The position numbers and the translations under genes were made by a program. The notes under the pieces are model-generated. The model did not search any database. It was given only the letters and a program-made list of their open reading frames with translations, and was not told the origin of the DNA. A stretch of DNA of 64,000 nt from Planotetraspora mira. GTDB taxonomy: Bacteria; Actinomycetota; Actinomycetes; Streptosporangiales; Streptosporangiaceae. Below are positions 54,981 to 63,318 of the stretch, piece by piece; within the stretch, counting starts at the first letter, position 1, and every line of letters starts with the position of its first letter. Location: positions 124,001 to 188,000 of the forward strand of contig NZ_BOOO01000033.1 in assembly GCF_016863275.1 (NCBI RefSeq), written 5' to 3'.

Positions 54981-55754
54981 CGGCCACCCTCGTCCTGGCT
55001 GCGCACGGGGCCCGCAGCGAGGAGTGGGAGTCCGTCATGGGCGCTCTCGCGGGGCGGGTCCGCCGGGCCCGCCCGGGGCGCCGGGTGGAGGTCGGCTTCC
55101 TGGAGCTCAGCTCACCCGCTCTCACCGATGTGCTGGCCGCGGCGCCGGGGCCCGTGGTGGTCGTCCCGCTGCTGCTCGCCGGGGGTTACCACGTGCACAT
55201 CGACCTGCCGGCGGTGGTCGCGCGCACCCGCCCGGACGCGCGGGTCACCCGACAACTCGGGCCGCACCCGCTGCTGACCGCGGTCCTCGCCAGACGGCTC
55301 GTGTCCGCCGGTCTGCGGTCGTGCGACGCCGTCATCCTCGGGGCGGCGGGCTCGTCGGACCCGGCCGCGCTCGAGGACGTCCGGGCCGCGGCCCGGCTCC
55401 TGTCCGTACGGCTCTCGCGCCCGGTGACGGCAGCCTTCGCCTCGGCGGGAAGCCCCTCGGTGGCGCAGGCGCTGGGCCGGATCAGGTCGGGACCCGCGCC
55501 CCCGGGTGGTGATCGCGTCCTACCTGCTCGCTCCCGGGCTCTTCCACGAACGACTGGTCGCCTCGGGGGCCGACATGGTCAGCGTCCCCCTCGGCGCCGA
55601 CGACGACGTGGCCGCGCTCGTCTGGAGGAGGTTCGACGAGGCCGTGGCCGCGGGATGGAGGACGGCAGCCGCGATGTCATCGGGCCGGCCGATCCAGGCG
55701 CGGTCGGTGCCGAGCCTGTCCCTGACAGCGGGTCTCCCGCCGTCTGTCTCTTAG
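54977..55754 (+). pseudogene. cbiX: CbiX/SirB-like sirohydrochlorin chelatase, frameshifted
   Basis: The first frame from ATG 54977 encodes LVLAAHGARSEEWESVMGAL and PLLLAGGYHVHIDLPAVVAR, typical chelatase motifs with metal-binding His. At a run of five Cs (55499-55503) the frame must change: the continuation VIASYLLAPGLFHERL lies in the next frame and runs to the stop at 55754. Removing one C would restore a ~258-residue protein. It is either a true single-base lesion or a sequencing error in the homopolymer. Confidence 0.8.
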
Positions 55755-55776
55755 CCGTGTCCGGCCGTCCTGGTCA

Positions 55777-55841
55777 CCGGTTTCCCGAGCCGGTTTCCCG
55801 AGCCGGTTCCCTGAGCACGTTCCCCGAGCCGTTTTTCCAGC
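55777..55841. repeat. 13-bp tandem repeat (CCGGTTTCCCGAG)n
   Basis: Two perfect copies (55777-55789 and 55790-55802), then two diverged copies (55803-55815, 55816-55828) and a partial fifth. It sits between the frameshifted chelatase and the stop of the PAC2 gene. Confidence 0.85.
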
Positions 55842-55860
55842 GGGGTTCCCGCCGGTTTTC

Positions 55861-56715
55861 CTAGCCGTCGGTGCCGCGGTCGCGGCGGCGCAGGTACCGC
55901 TCGAACTCGGCCGCGATGGCGTCGCCGCTGGCCTCGGGGAGGTCGGCGGCGTCCTTGCGCTCCTCGAGCTCCTTGACGTACTCCGCGACCTCGCTGTCCT
56001 GGGACGCCAGCTCGTCGACCCCGTGCTCCCAGGCGCGGGCCTCCTCGGCCAGCTCGCCGTACGGCATGGGGATGTCGAGCATGTCCTCGATCCGGCGCAG
56101 CAGCGCCAGGGTGGCCTTCGGGTTGGGCGGCTGGGCCACGTAGTGAGGGATCGACGCCCACAGCGACATGGCCTGCAGCCCGGCCGAGCCCAGCGAGTGC
56201 TGGAGCACGCCGACGATGCCGGTGGGCCCCTCGTACTTGGTCATCTCCAGGTTGAGCGCCCGGGCGAGCCCGGGATCGCTCACGGACCCCACGATCGGGA
56301 CCGGGCGGGTGTGCGGCGAGTCGTTGAGCAGCGCGCCCAGCATGATCGCCAGGTCCACGCCGAGGTCGTGGCAGAGCCCGACGATCTCGGCGCAGAACGA
56401 GCGCCAGCGCATGTTGGGCTCGATGCCCCGCAGGAGCACCACGTCGCGCTTGGCGCCCGGGGGACGGGCGAGCAGCAGGCGGGTGGTCGGCCAGATGATG
56501 GACCGGGTGAGGCCCTCACCGAGCTCCACGATCGGCCGCGTCACCTGGAAGTCGTAGTAGTCCTCCGGGTCCAGCTCGACGAGCGGGGTCGCCTTCCACA
56601 TCGCCTCGAGGTGTGCGATGACGCCGCTGGACGCCTCACCGGCGTCGTTCCACCCCTCGAACGCGGCGATGAGCACCGGGTCGACGAGCTCAGGGAGCCC
56701 TTCGAACTCGATCAC
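55861..56715 (-). CDS. PAC2 family protein (proteasome-assembly-chaperone fold)
   Basis: 284 residues from GTG 56715, with GGGAGG six bases upstream. VLIAAFEGWNDAGEASSGVI is the PAC2 signature, followed by VVLLRGIEPNMRWRSFCAEI and GALLNDSPHTRPVPIVGSVS. Conserved next to mshC or metH in actinomycetes. The molecular role of bacterial PAC2 proteins is not established. Divergent from metH. Confidence 0.93.
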   Translation of the reverse strand: MIEFEGLPELVDPVLIAAFEGWNDAGEASSGVIAHLEAMWKATPLVELDPEDYYDFQVTRPIVELGEGLTRSIIWPTTRLLLARPPGAKRDVVLLRGIEPNMRWRSFCAEIVGLCHDLGVDLAIMLGALLNDSPHTRPVPIVGSVSDPGLARALNLEMTKYEGPTGIVGVLQHSLGSAGLQAMSLWASIPHYVAQPPNPKATLALLRRIEDMLDIPMPYGELAEEARAWEHGVDELASQDSEVAEYVKELEERKDAADLPEASGDAIAAEFERYLRRRDRGTDG

Positions 56716-56885
56716 GCGCCGCCTCCCTAACTGGGCCACTGATTTATCGTTCAACCCAAGACTATTCGGTGAGGGTACCCGGGCGTCACCCACGAACATC
56801 ACCGGGCCTTCGTTGTGCCCGGAAACACGGGGGAGGCGACCCCTCCAAGGGAGATCATGTGGAATATGTCGTGACACCCAGCCGA

Positions 56886-56891
56886 TAGGCT
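56886..56891 (+). promoter_or_regulatory. -10 box TAGGCT of metH
   Basis: TAGGCT within GATAGGCT ends 7 nt before ATG 56899, with no ribosome binding site, so metH is probably leaderless. Confidence 0.55.
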
Positions 56892-56898
56892 TTGTCCC

Positions 56899-59800
56899 AT
56901 GACCAGCAGACCGTCCTTCCGCGAAGCGCTGTCCGAGCGAGTCTTGGTCGCCGACGGGGCGATGGGGACGATGCTGCAGTCCTACGACCCCACTTTGGAC
57001 GACTTCCAGGGCCACGAGGGCTGCAACGACGTGCTCAACGTGAGCCGTCCCGACATCGTCAGGGCCGTCCACGACGCGTATCTCGCGGTGGGCGTCGACT
57101 GTGTCGAGACCAACACGTTCAACGCCAACCAGGCGGCCCTCGGCGAGTACGGCATCTCCGACCGGATCTTCGAGCTCTCCGAGGCGGGCGCGCGGCTGGC
57201 CCGCGAGCAGGCCGACACGTGGTCGACCGCCGAACACCCCCGGTTCGTCCTCGGCTCCATGGGGCCGGGCACCAAGCTCCCCACCCTGGGGCACCTGCCG
57301 TACCTGACGCTGCGCGACGCCTACGGCGAGAACGCCGCGGGCCTGATCGCGGGCGGGGCGGACGCCCTGATCATCGAGACGTGCCAGGACCTGCTGCAGC
57401 TCAAGGCGGCCGTCGTCGGCGCGAAGCGGGCCGTCGAGGCCTCCGGCCGCGATGTGCCGATCATCACACAGGTCACCATCGAGACCAACGGCGCGATGTT
57501 GCTGGGCTCCGAGATCGGCGCGGCGCTGACCGTGATCGAGCCGCTCGGCGTCGACCTGATCGGCCTCAACTGCGCCACCGGGCCGGCCGAGATGAGCGAG
57601 CACCTGCGCTACCTCGCCAAGCACGCGCGGGTTCCGCTGTCGTGCATGCCGAACGCGGGACTTCCCCAGCTCACCTCCGACGGGGCCTATTACCCCCTCA
57701 CGCCCGACGAGTTGGCCGACGCGCACGAGAACTTCACCCGCGACTACGGCCTCGCACTGATCGGCGGCTGCTGCGGCACAACGCCCGAGCACCTGCGCAA
57801 GGTCGTCGAGCGCAACTCGGGCAAGGCCCGTGCCGTACGGCGGCCTCGCCCCGAAGCGGGGGCGGCCTCGCTCTACCAGCACGTCCCCTTCCGCCAGGAC
57901 ACCTCTTACCTCGCCATCGGCGAGCGGACCAACGCCAACGGCTCCAAGGCGTTCCGTGAGGCGATGCTCGCCGGCAACTACGAGGAGTGCGTCGAGATCG
58001 CGAGGGCGCAGGCCCGCGACGGCGCGCACATGCTCGACCTGTGCGTCGACTACGTCGGCCGCGACGGCGTGACGGACATGAAGGAGCTGGCGTTCCGCTT
58101 CGCCACCGCCTCGACGCTGCCGATCGTGATCGACTCGACCGAACCCCCGGTCATCGAGGCCGGGCTGGAGATGCTCGGCGGCCGCGCGGTCGTCAACTCG
58201 GTCAACTACGAGGACGGCGACGGCCCCGACTCCCGCTTCACCAAGGTGATGCGGCTGGTCAAGGAGCACGGCGCCGCCGTGGTCGCGTTGACCATCGACG
58301 AGGAGGGGCAGGCCCGCACCGCCGAGTGGAAGGTGCGCGTCGCCACCCGCATCATCGAGGACCTGGTCACGAACTGGGGGATGCAGGTCGCCGACATCAT
58401 CGTCGACTGCCTCACCTTCCCCATCGCCACGGGCCAGGAGGAGACCCGGCGCGACGGCATCGAGACCATCGAGGCGATCCGCGAGCTCAAGCGGCGCTAT
58501 CCGACGGTGCAGACCACGCTCGGCCTCTCGAACGTGTCCTTCGGCCTCAACCCGGCCGCGCGGATCGTGCTGAACTCGGTCTTCCTCAACGAGTGCGTCA
58601 ACGCCGGGCTCGACTCGGCCATCGTGCACGCCTCCAAGATCCTTCCTACGGCCCGGATCCCCGACGAGCACCGTCAGGTGGCGCTCGACCTGGTCTACGA
58701 CCGCCGCCGGGAGGGTTACGACCCCCTGCAGCGGTTCATGGAGCTGTTCGAAGGGGTGGACGCGGCCGCTCTGAAGGCCGACAAGGCGGCGGAGCTCCTC
58801 GGGCTGCCGCTGTGGGAGCGGCTCAAGCGGCGCATCATCGACGGGGAGAAGAAGGGGCTGGAGGGCGACCTCGACGAGGCGCTGACCCAGCGGCCCGCCC
58901 TGGAGATCATCAACGACGTGCTGCTCGACGGCATGAAGACCGTCGGTGAGCTGTTCGGCTCCGGCCAGATGCAGTTGCCGTTCGTCCTCCAGTCGGCCGA
59001 GGTCATGAAGAACGCGGTCGCTCAGCTCGAGCCGCACATGGACCGCGTCGACGGCGCCACCAAGGGCCGGATCGTGCTCGCCACGGTCAAGGGCGACGTG
59101 CACGACATCGGCAAGAACCTCGTGGACATCATCCTGTCCAACAACGGCTACGAGGTCGTGAACCTCGGCATCAAGCAGCCGGTGTCGGCCATTCTCGAGG
59201 CGGCGGACGACGAGAAGGCCGACGTGATCGGCATGTCCGGACTTCTCGTGAAATCGACGGTCATCATGAAGGAGAACCTCGAGGAGATGAACTCCCGGGG
59301 CATCGCGGACAAGTATCCGGTTCTCCTGGGTGGCGCCGCCCTGACCAGGGCGTACGTGGAGCAGGACCTCGCCGACCTCTACCAGGGAGAGGTCAGGTAC
59401 GCCAGGGACGCGTTCGAGGGGCTGCGGCTGATGGACGCCTTCATGGCGGTCAAGCGCGGCGTGGAGGGCGCGGAGCTTCCCGCGCTGCGTGAGCGCCGGG
59501 TGAAGACCGGGGCGGTCCTCACCCGGACCGCCGTCGAGGACCTGCCGTCCCGCTCCGACGTCGCGGCCGACAACCCCCTGCCCAAGCCGCCGTTCCTCGG
59601 CGACCGGGTGGTCAAGGGCATCCCGCTGGCCGACTACGCGGCCTTCCTGGACGAACGGGCCACGTTCATGGGCCAGTGGGGGCTCAAGGGGTCCCGCGGC
59701 GGCGACGGGGTCTCCTACGAGGAACTCGTGGAGACCGAGGGGCGGCCGAGGCTCCGCATGTGGCTGGAGCGGCTGCAGACGGAGAACCTGCTCGAGGCCG

Positions 59801-60363
59801 CCGTCGTGTACGGGTACTTCCCGTGCGTCAGCGAGGGCGACAACCTGATCATCCTCGACGAGGCCGGGAACGAGCGCACCCGGTTCACCTTCCCGCGTCA
59901 GCGGCGCGACCGGCACCTGTGCCTGTCGGACTTCTTCCGGTCCCGCGACTCCGGAGAGGTCGACGTCATCGCCTTCCAGGTGGCGACCATGGGCAACCGG
60001 ATCAGCGAGGCCGCGGCGGAGCTGTTCGCGAAGGACGCCTACCGCGACTACCTGGAGCTCCATGGCCTGTCGGTGCAGCTCACCGAGGCCCTCGCGGAGT
60101 ACTGGCACGCCAGGGTGCGGTCCGAGCTGGGCATCGGCGGTGACGAGTCCCTCTCCGACATGCTCAAGGTGAACATCGCGGGCTGCCGGTACTCCTTCGG
60201 GTACCCGGCGTGCCCGAATCTGGAGGACCAGGTTCAGCTCATGGAGCTGCTCGATCCCTCGCGCATCGGCGTCACCCTGTCGGAGGAGTTCCAGCTCCAC
60301 CCCGAGCAGGCCACGTCGGCGCTGATCACTCATCACCCCGAGGCGAAGTACTTCAACGTCTAG
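56899..60363 (+). CDS. metH: Cobalamin-dependent methionine synthase MetH
   Basis: 1154 residues with all four modules in order: homocysteine domain (zinc Cys225 in GLNCATG and Cys291-Cys292 in GGCCGTTPEHL), folate domain (VDYVGRDGVTDM), cobalamin domain with His735 in DVHDIGKN as the lower B12 ligand, and a C-terminal AdoMet activation domain ending YSFGYPACPNLEDQ. It transfers the methyl of methyltetrahydrofolate to homocysteine. The start ATG follows a -10 box at 7 nt. Confidence 0.97.
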   Translation: MTSRPSFREALSERVLVADGAMGTMLQSYDPTLDDFQGHEGCNDVLNVSRPDIVRAVHDAYLAVGVDCVETNTFNANQAALGEYGISDRIFELSEAGARLAREQADTWSTAEHPRFVLGSMGPGTKLPTLGHLPYLTLRDAYGENAAGLIAGGADALIIETCQDLLQLKAAVVGAKRAVEASGRDVPIITQVTIETNGAMLLGSEIGAALTVIEPLGVDLIGLNCATGPAEMSEHLRYLAKHARVPLSCMPNAGLPQLTSDGAYYPLTPDELADAHENFTRDYGLALIGGCCGTTPEHLRKVVERNSGKARAVRRPRPEAGAASLYQHVPFRQDTSYLAIGERTNANGSKAFREAMLAGNYEECVEIARAQARDGAHMLDLCVDYVGRDGVTDMKELAFRFATASTLPIVIDSTEPPVIEAGLEMLGGRAVVNSVNYEDGDGPDSRFTKVMRLVKEHGAAVVALTIDEEGQARTAEWKVRVATRIIEDLVTNWGMQVADIIVDCLTFPIATGQEETRRDGIETIEAIRELKRRYPTVQTTLGLSNVSFGLNPAARIVLNSVFLNECVNAGLDSAIVHASKILPTARIPDEHRQVALDLVYDRRREGYDPLQRFMELFEGVDAAALKADKAAELLGLPLWERLKRRIIDGEKKGLEGDLDEALTQRPALEIINDVLLDGMKTVGELFGSGQMQLPFVLQSAEVMKNAVAQLEPHMDRVDGATKGRIVLATVKGDVHDIGKNLVDIILSNNGYEVVNLGIKQPVSAILEAADDEKADVIGMSGLLVKSTVIMKENLEEMNSRGIADKYPVLLGGAALTRAYVEQDLADLYQGEVRYARDAFEGLRLMDAFMAVKRGVEGAELPALRERRVKTGAVLTRTAVEDLPSRSDVAADNPLPKPPFLGDRVVKGIPLADYAAFLDERATFMGQWGLKGSRGGDGVSYEELVETEGRPRLRMWLERLQTENLLEAAVVYGYFPCVSEGDNLIILDEAGNERTRFTFPRQRRDRHLCLSDFFRSRDSGEVDVIAFQVATMGNRISEAAAELFAKDAYRDYLELHGLSVQLTEALAEYWHARVRSELGIGGDESLSDMLKVNIAGCRYSFGYPACPNLEDQVQLMELLDPSRIGVTLSEEFQLHPEQATSALITHHPEAKYFNV

Positions 60364-60385
60364 CTTTCGGGCTTTCACGGAATGC

Positions 60386-60420
60386 GAGCCGGGGCGGCGG
60401 TGTTGACGCCTCCCCGGCTC
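60386..60420 (+). terminator. Hairpin after metH
   Basis: GAGCCGGGG (60386-60394) pairs with CCCCGGCTC (60412-60420), 9 bp with a 17-nt loop. No T run follows. Confidence 0.5.
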
Positions 60421-60527
60421 CGGGCCGTCCTCCTCCCGGCTCCCCGGGGTGAGGAAGGCTTCGGGTGGACCTCTACCATGTTGGTCCCCCCTCTTAACGG
60501 AGGCGCTCAGCCGGGGGAAGGGGTCAC

Positions 60528-61169
60528 GTGGACGCTGTGCTGTTCGACATGGACGGACTGCTCGTCGACACCGAACGAGTGTGGTTCGAGGTCGAAGAGG
60601 AGGTCATCGGCCGCCTCGGCGGAACGTGGGGGCCGGAACACCAGGAGCAGCTGGTCGGAGGGTCCTGGGAGCGGACCGTCGCCTACATGCTGGCGCTGAC
60701 ACGGACCGACGTCGATCCGGCCATCGTGGGGGAGTGGCTGATCGAGGGCATGGAGAGCCGCCTGTCCACCGGCGTCGTCCTCATGCCGGGGGCACTCGAC
60801 CTCCTGCGCAGTCTCGGGGACCACGGGATCCGCGCGGGGCTGGTCACCTCCTCGCTGCGGGTGATCGCCGACGCCGTCCTGAAGAGCGTCGGCCGGGAGT
60901 ACTTCGAGGTGATCGTGACGGCGGACGACGTCGCGCGGACCAAGCCCGACCCCGAGCCCTACCTGACCGCCGCGACGCTGCTCGCGGTGGATCCGGCGCG
61001 CTGCGTCGTCCTGGAGGACTCGCCGAACGGCGTCGCCTCGGCGACCGCGGCCGGCTGCCGGGTCGTGGCGGTGCCGAGCGTGCTGCCGATCACGCCCGCG
61101 GCCGGGCGGCTCGTCATGCCCTCGCTCCTGGACGTGAACGTCGACCTGCTGCGGTCGCACGTTCTTTGA
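60528..61169 (+). CDS. HAD-superfamily phosphatase (beta-phosphoglucomutase-like)
   Basis: 213 residues. Motif I DMDGLLVDTE with the nucleophile Asp, motif II VTSSL, motif III Lys in RTKPDPEPYL and motif IV VLEDSPNGVASA. Class I cap. GGGGGAAGGGG is upstream of the GTG. Substrate is not specified by sequence; sugar phosphates are common for the group. Follows metH as in many actinomycetes. Confidence 0.92.
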   Translation: MDAVLFDMDGLLVDTERVWFEVEEEVIGRLGGTWGPEHQEQLVGGSWERTVAYMLALTRTDVDPAIVGEWLIEGMESRLSTGVVLMPGALDLLRSLGDHGIRAGLVTSSLRVIADAVLKSVGREYFEVIVTADDVARTKPDPEPYLTAATLLAVDPARCVVLEDSPNGVASATAAGCRVVAVPSVLPITPAAGRLVMPSLLDVNVDLLRSHVL

Positions 61170-61215
61170 TCGCGGGAGCCGTACGCGCTGGTTGAGGCGG
61201 TGTGCCGCCCGGGCC

Positions 61216-61396
61216 GTGCATGATCATGAACGGTGTTCGTGCTGGTCAAGTGGTGTGCGGCCGAAAGTGCGCATGATCACGGCTGGCGTTCGCGCTGGTG
61301 AGACGGCGTGTCGCCGAATGTGTGCATGATCACGGCGGGGGGTTAAGCGGGGCGGGTGGGGTGGGGTGGGGATTCCGCGAAGGTGTGCATGATCAC
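61216..61396. repeat. 53-bp tandem repeat cluster 3
   Basis: TGATCA cores at 61221, 61274, 61327 and 61390: spacings 53, 53 and 63 bp. Units carry the same GCTGGTSAGA and CCGAAAGTG blocks as cluster 2. The gap 61170-61471 contains no gene beyond these repeats. Confidence 0.88.
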
Positions 61397-61471
61397 CACC
61401 ACGCGGAGGGGCGGGTCGCGTGCCAGGATGGAGGGGTGCCGGATGTCCAGGCCGTGACTTAGGGGATCGCC

Positions 61472-61951
61472 ATGACCTTCGACCAGATCGCCTGGTTGCC
61501 GCTCAGCGCCGGGCTCACCGCGGTGGGGATCGCGCTCAGCTACCTCGCCTTCCGTCGCAGGGGGCTCCAGGCGGGCCTGCGGGCCACCGCCTGGTCGCTG
61601 CTTCCCCTGGCGGCCTACCTGACCGGGGCGCTCAGGACGGTGTGGAACATCGGCTCCGCCGTCGTCGGCTTCGTCACGGGCCTGGTCTTCTCGCCGATGG
61701 TCTGGGCGGGCGTCGTCGTCACCGGACTGTCGGTTCTGCTCTTCTTCGTCTCGGGCGGCCTGCGCGGCCGGGCCCTGTCCCGGGCCCGTGCCACGGGTCC
61801 CGCCGATCCGGAGGCGCCCACGAAGGCGGAGACGCCGCGGAAGCCGGGCAAGGCGGCCGACCCGCGACCCGTCGAACGGGCCGCCAAGCCCGCCCCCGCC
61901 GACGATTTCTCCGACATCGAGGACATCCTCAAGCGGCGTGGGATCAGCTGA
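61472..61951 (+). CDS. Small membrane protein with conserved C-terminal tail
   Basis: 159 residues. Three or four hydrophobic segments in the first 95, then a charged, Pro/Lys/Ala-rich cytoplasmic tail ending DDFSDIEDILKRRGIS. AGGGGA precedes the ATG. No known domain was recognised. It is not in an operon with its neighbours. Confidence 0.7.
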   Translation: MTFDQIAWLPLSAGLTAVGIALSYLAFRRRGLQAGLRATAWSLLPLAAYLTGALRTVWNIGSAVVGFVTGLVFSPMVWAGVVVTGLSVLLFFVSGGLRGRALSRARATGPADPEAPTKAETPRKPGKAADPRPVERAAKPAPADDFSDIEDILKRRGIS

Positions 61952-62268
61952 AAATCTCACATGTCGGGACCTGGATCAGTCTCCGGTTCTATGTCACGGA
62001 TCTGCGACACAACCGAAACGAGACCCCGACAATCCTTTCAAGATCAACACGAATGAGTTTCGCATGAATCACAGTTGAGCCACAGGGGCCGTCTGGGTTC
62101 TGGTCACTGCAGCTCAGCGCATACATTGTGCGTTCCAGAGGCACCACACACACGGGCCTCACGGACAATGTCGTCTGCGATCCAGGGAGTCCCGACACCC
62201 ATGGCCGCGCGTAGCAAGGTCATTAAGGAAGTCAGCACCTTGGTCATGGAACCGTGCAAGGAGGGTCT
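61952..62268. other. Intergenic region before the oligopeptide transporter
   Basis: 317 bp without a credible gene. It is clearly richer in A and T than its surroundings, especially 61950-62060, as expected of a promoter region. CAAGGAGGG directly precedes ATG 62269. No clear operator was found. Confidence 0.5.
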
Positions 62269-63264
62269 ATGACCGCGCCGCTGGACGTGCCCGGATCCGA
62301 TTTCGAGGCCACGCCGGAGGCTGTCCTCGCGGGACAGGGTGACGTCAAGGCCATCCAGGGCCGTTCACTCGGTCAGATCGCCTGGATGCGCCTCAAGCGC
62401 GACAAGGTGGCCCTCGCGGGCGGACTGGTCGTGATCTTCTTGATCCTGGTGGCGATATTCGCGCCACTGATCGCCGGGGCCTTCGGCCAGGACCCCACCC
62501 AGTTCAACTCCGACCTCATCGACCCGTCCACGCTGGTGCCCAAGGGCGGCACCGGCATCGGCGCCGACCACCTCTTCGGGGTCGAGCCCGTCAACGGCCG
62601 GGACATCTTCAGCCGCGTCGTCTACGGCGCGCGCATCTCGCTGCTGATCGCCTTCCTCGCCACGTTGCTGTCGGTGGTCATCGGGACCCTGCTCGGCGTC
62701 ACGGCCGGATACTTCGGCGGCATCGTCGACTCGATCATCAGCAAGGCCATGGACGTCTTCCTGGCGTTCCCCATCCTGGTCTTCGCCATCGCCCTGGCGG
62801 GTGTCGTCCCCGACTCGGCCTTCGGCCTCACCGGCGACACCCTGCGCGTCTCGCTCCTGATCTTCATCATCGGCTTCTTCAGCTGGCCGTACATCGGGCG
62901 CATCATCCGCGGGCAGACGTTGTCGCTGCGCGAGCGGGAGTTCGTCGACGCGGCGCGGAGCCTCGGGGCGCGCGGGCCGTACATCATCTTCCGCGAGATG
63001 CTGCCCAACCTGATCGCGCCGATCCTGATCTACGCGACGCTGCTGATCCCGACCAACGTGATCTTCGAGGCGTCGCTGTCGTTCCTCGGCGTCGGAGTGC
63101 GGCCGCCCACCCCCACGTGGGGCGGCATGTTGGCGGACGCGGTCCGGTTCTACACGGTTCCGCACTTCATGTTCTTCCCCGGCATGGCGATCTTCATCAC
63201 CGTCCTGGCGTTCAACCTGTTCGGCGATGGCCTGAGGGATGCCCTCGATCCGAAGGCTCGATGA
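62269..63264 (+). CDS. Oligopeptide ABC transporter permease (DppC/OppC type)
   Basis: 331 residues from ATG 62269 after GGAGGG. An N-terminal cytoplasmic segment is followed by a helix at about 48-70, an extracytoplasmic loop and five further helices. The EAA loop is DAARSLGARGPYIIFREMLP and SLSFLGVGVRPPTPTWGGML is the DppC hallmark. It imports peptides or related compounds with the binding protein that follows. The partner permease and ATPases lie beyond the window. Confidence 0.93.
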   Translation: MTAPLDVPGSDFEATPEAVLAGQGDVKAIQGRSLGQIAWMRLKRDKVALAGGLVVIFLILVAIFAPLIAGAFGQDPTQFNSDLIDPSTLVPKGGTGIGADHLFGVEPVNGRDIFSRVVYGARISLLIAFLATLLSVVIGTLLGVTAGYFGGIVDSIISKAMDVFLAFPILVFAIALAGVVPDSAFGLTGDTLRVSLLIFIIGFFSWPYIGRIIRGQTLSLREREFVDAARSLGARGPYIIFREMLPNLIAPILIYATLLIPTNVIFEASLSFLGVGVRPPTPTWGGMLADAVRFYTVPHFMFFPGMAIFITVLAFNLFGDGLRDALDPKAR

Positions 63265-63318
63265 AATCCCTCGAATTCCCGTAATTCCCCCCGGCACTAC
63301 CAACCAAGGGATCCGTAG

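Noticed and set aside
56716-56898. Cobalamin riboswitch before metH
   Set aside because: GCCACTG occurs at about 56739, but there is no room for the rest of the fold before the PAC2 start and no other conserved block is present.
55861-60378. 1505-codon frame on the minus strand across metH
   Set aside because: It is antisense to the well-supported metH; only its last 284 codons encode the PAC2 protein.
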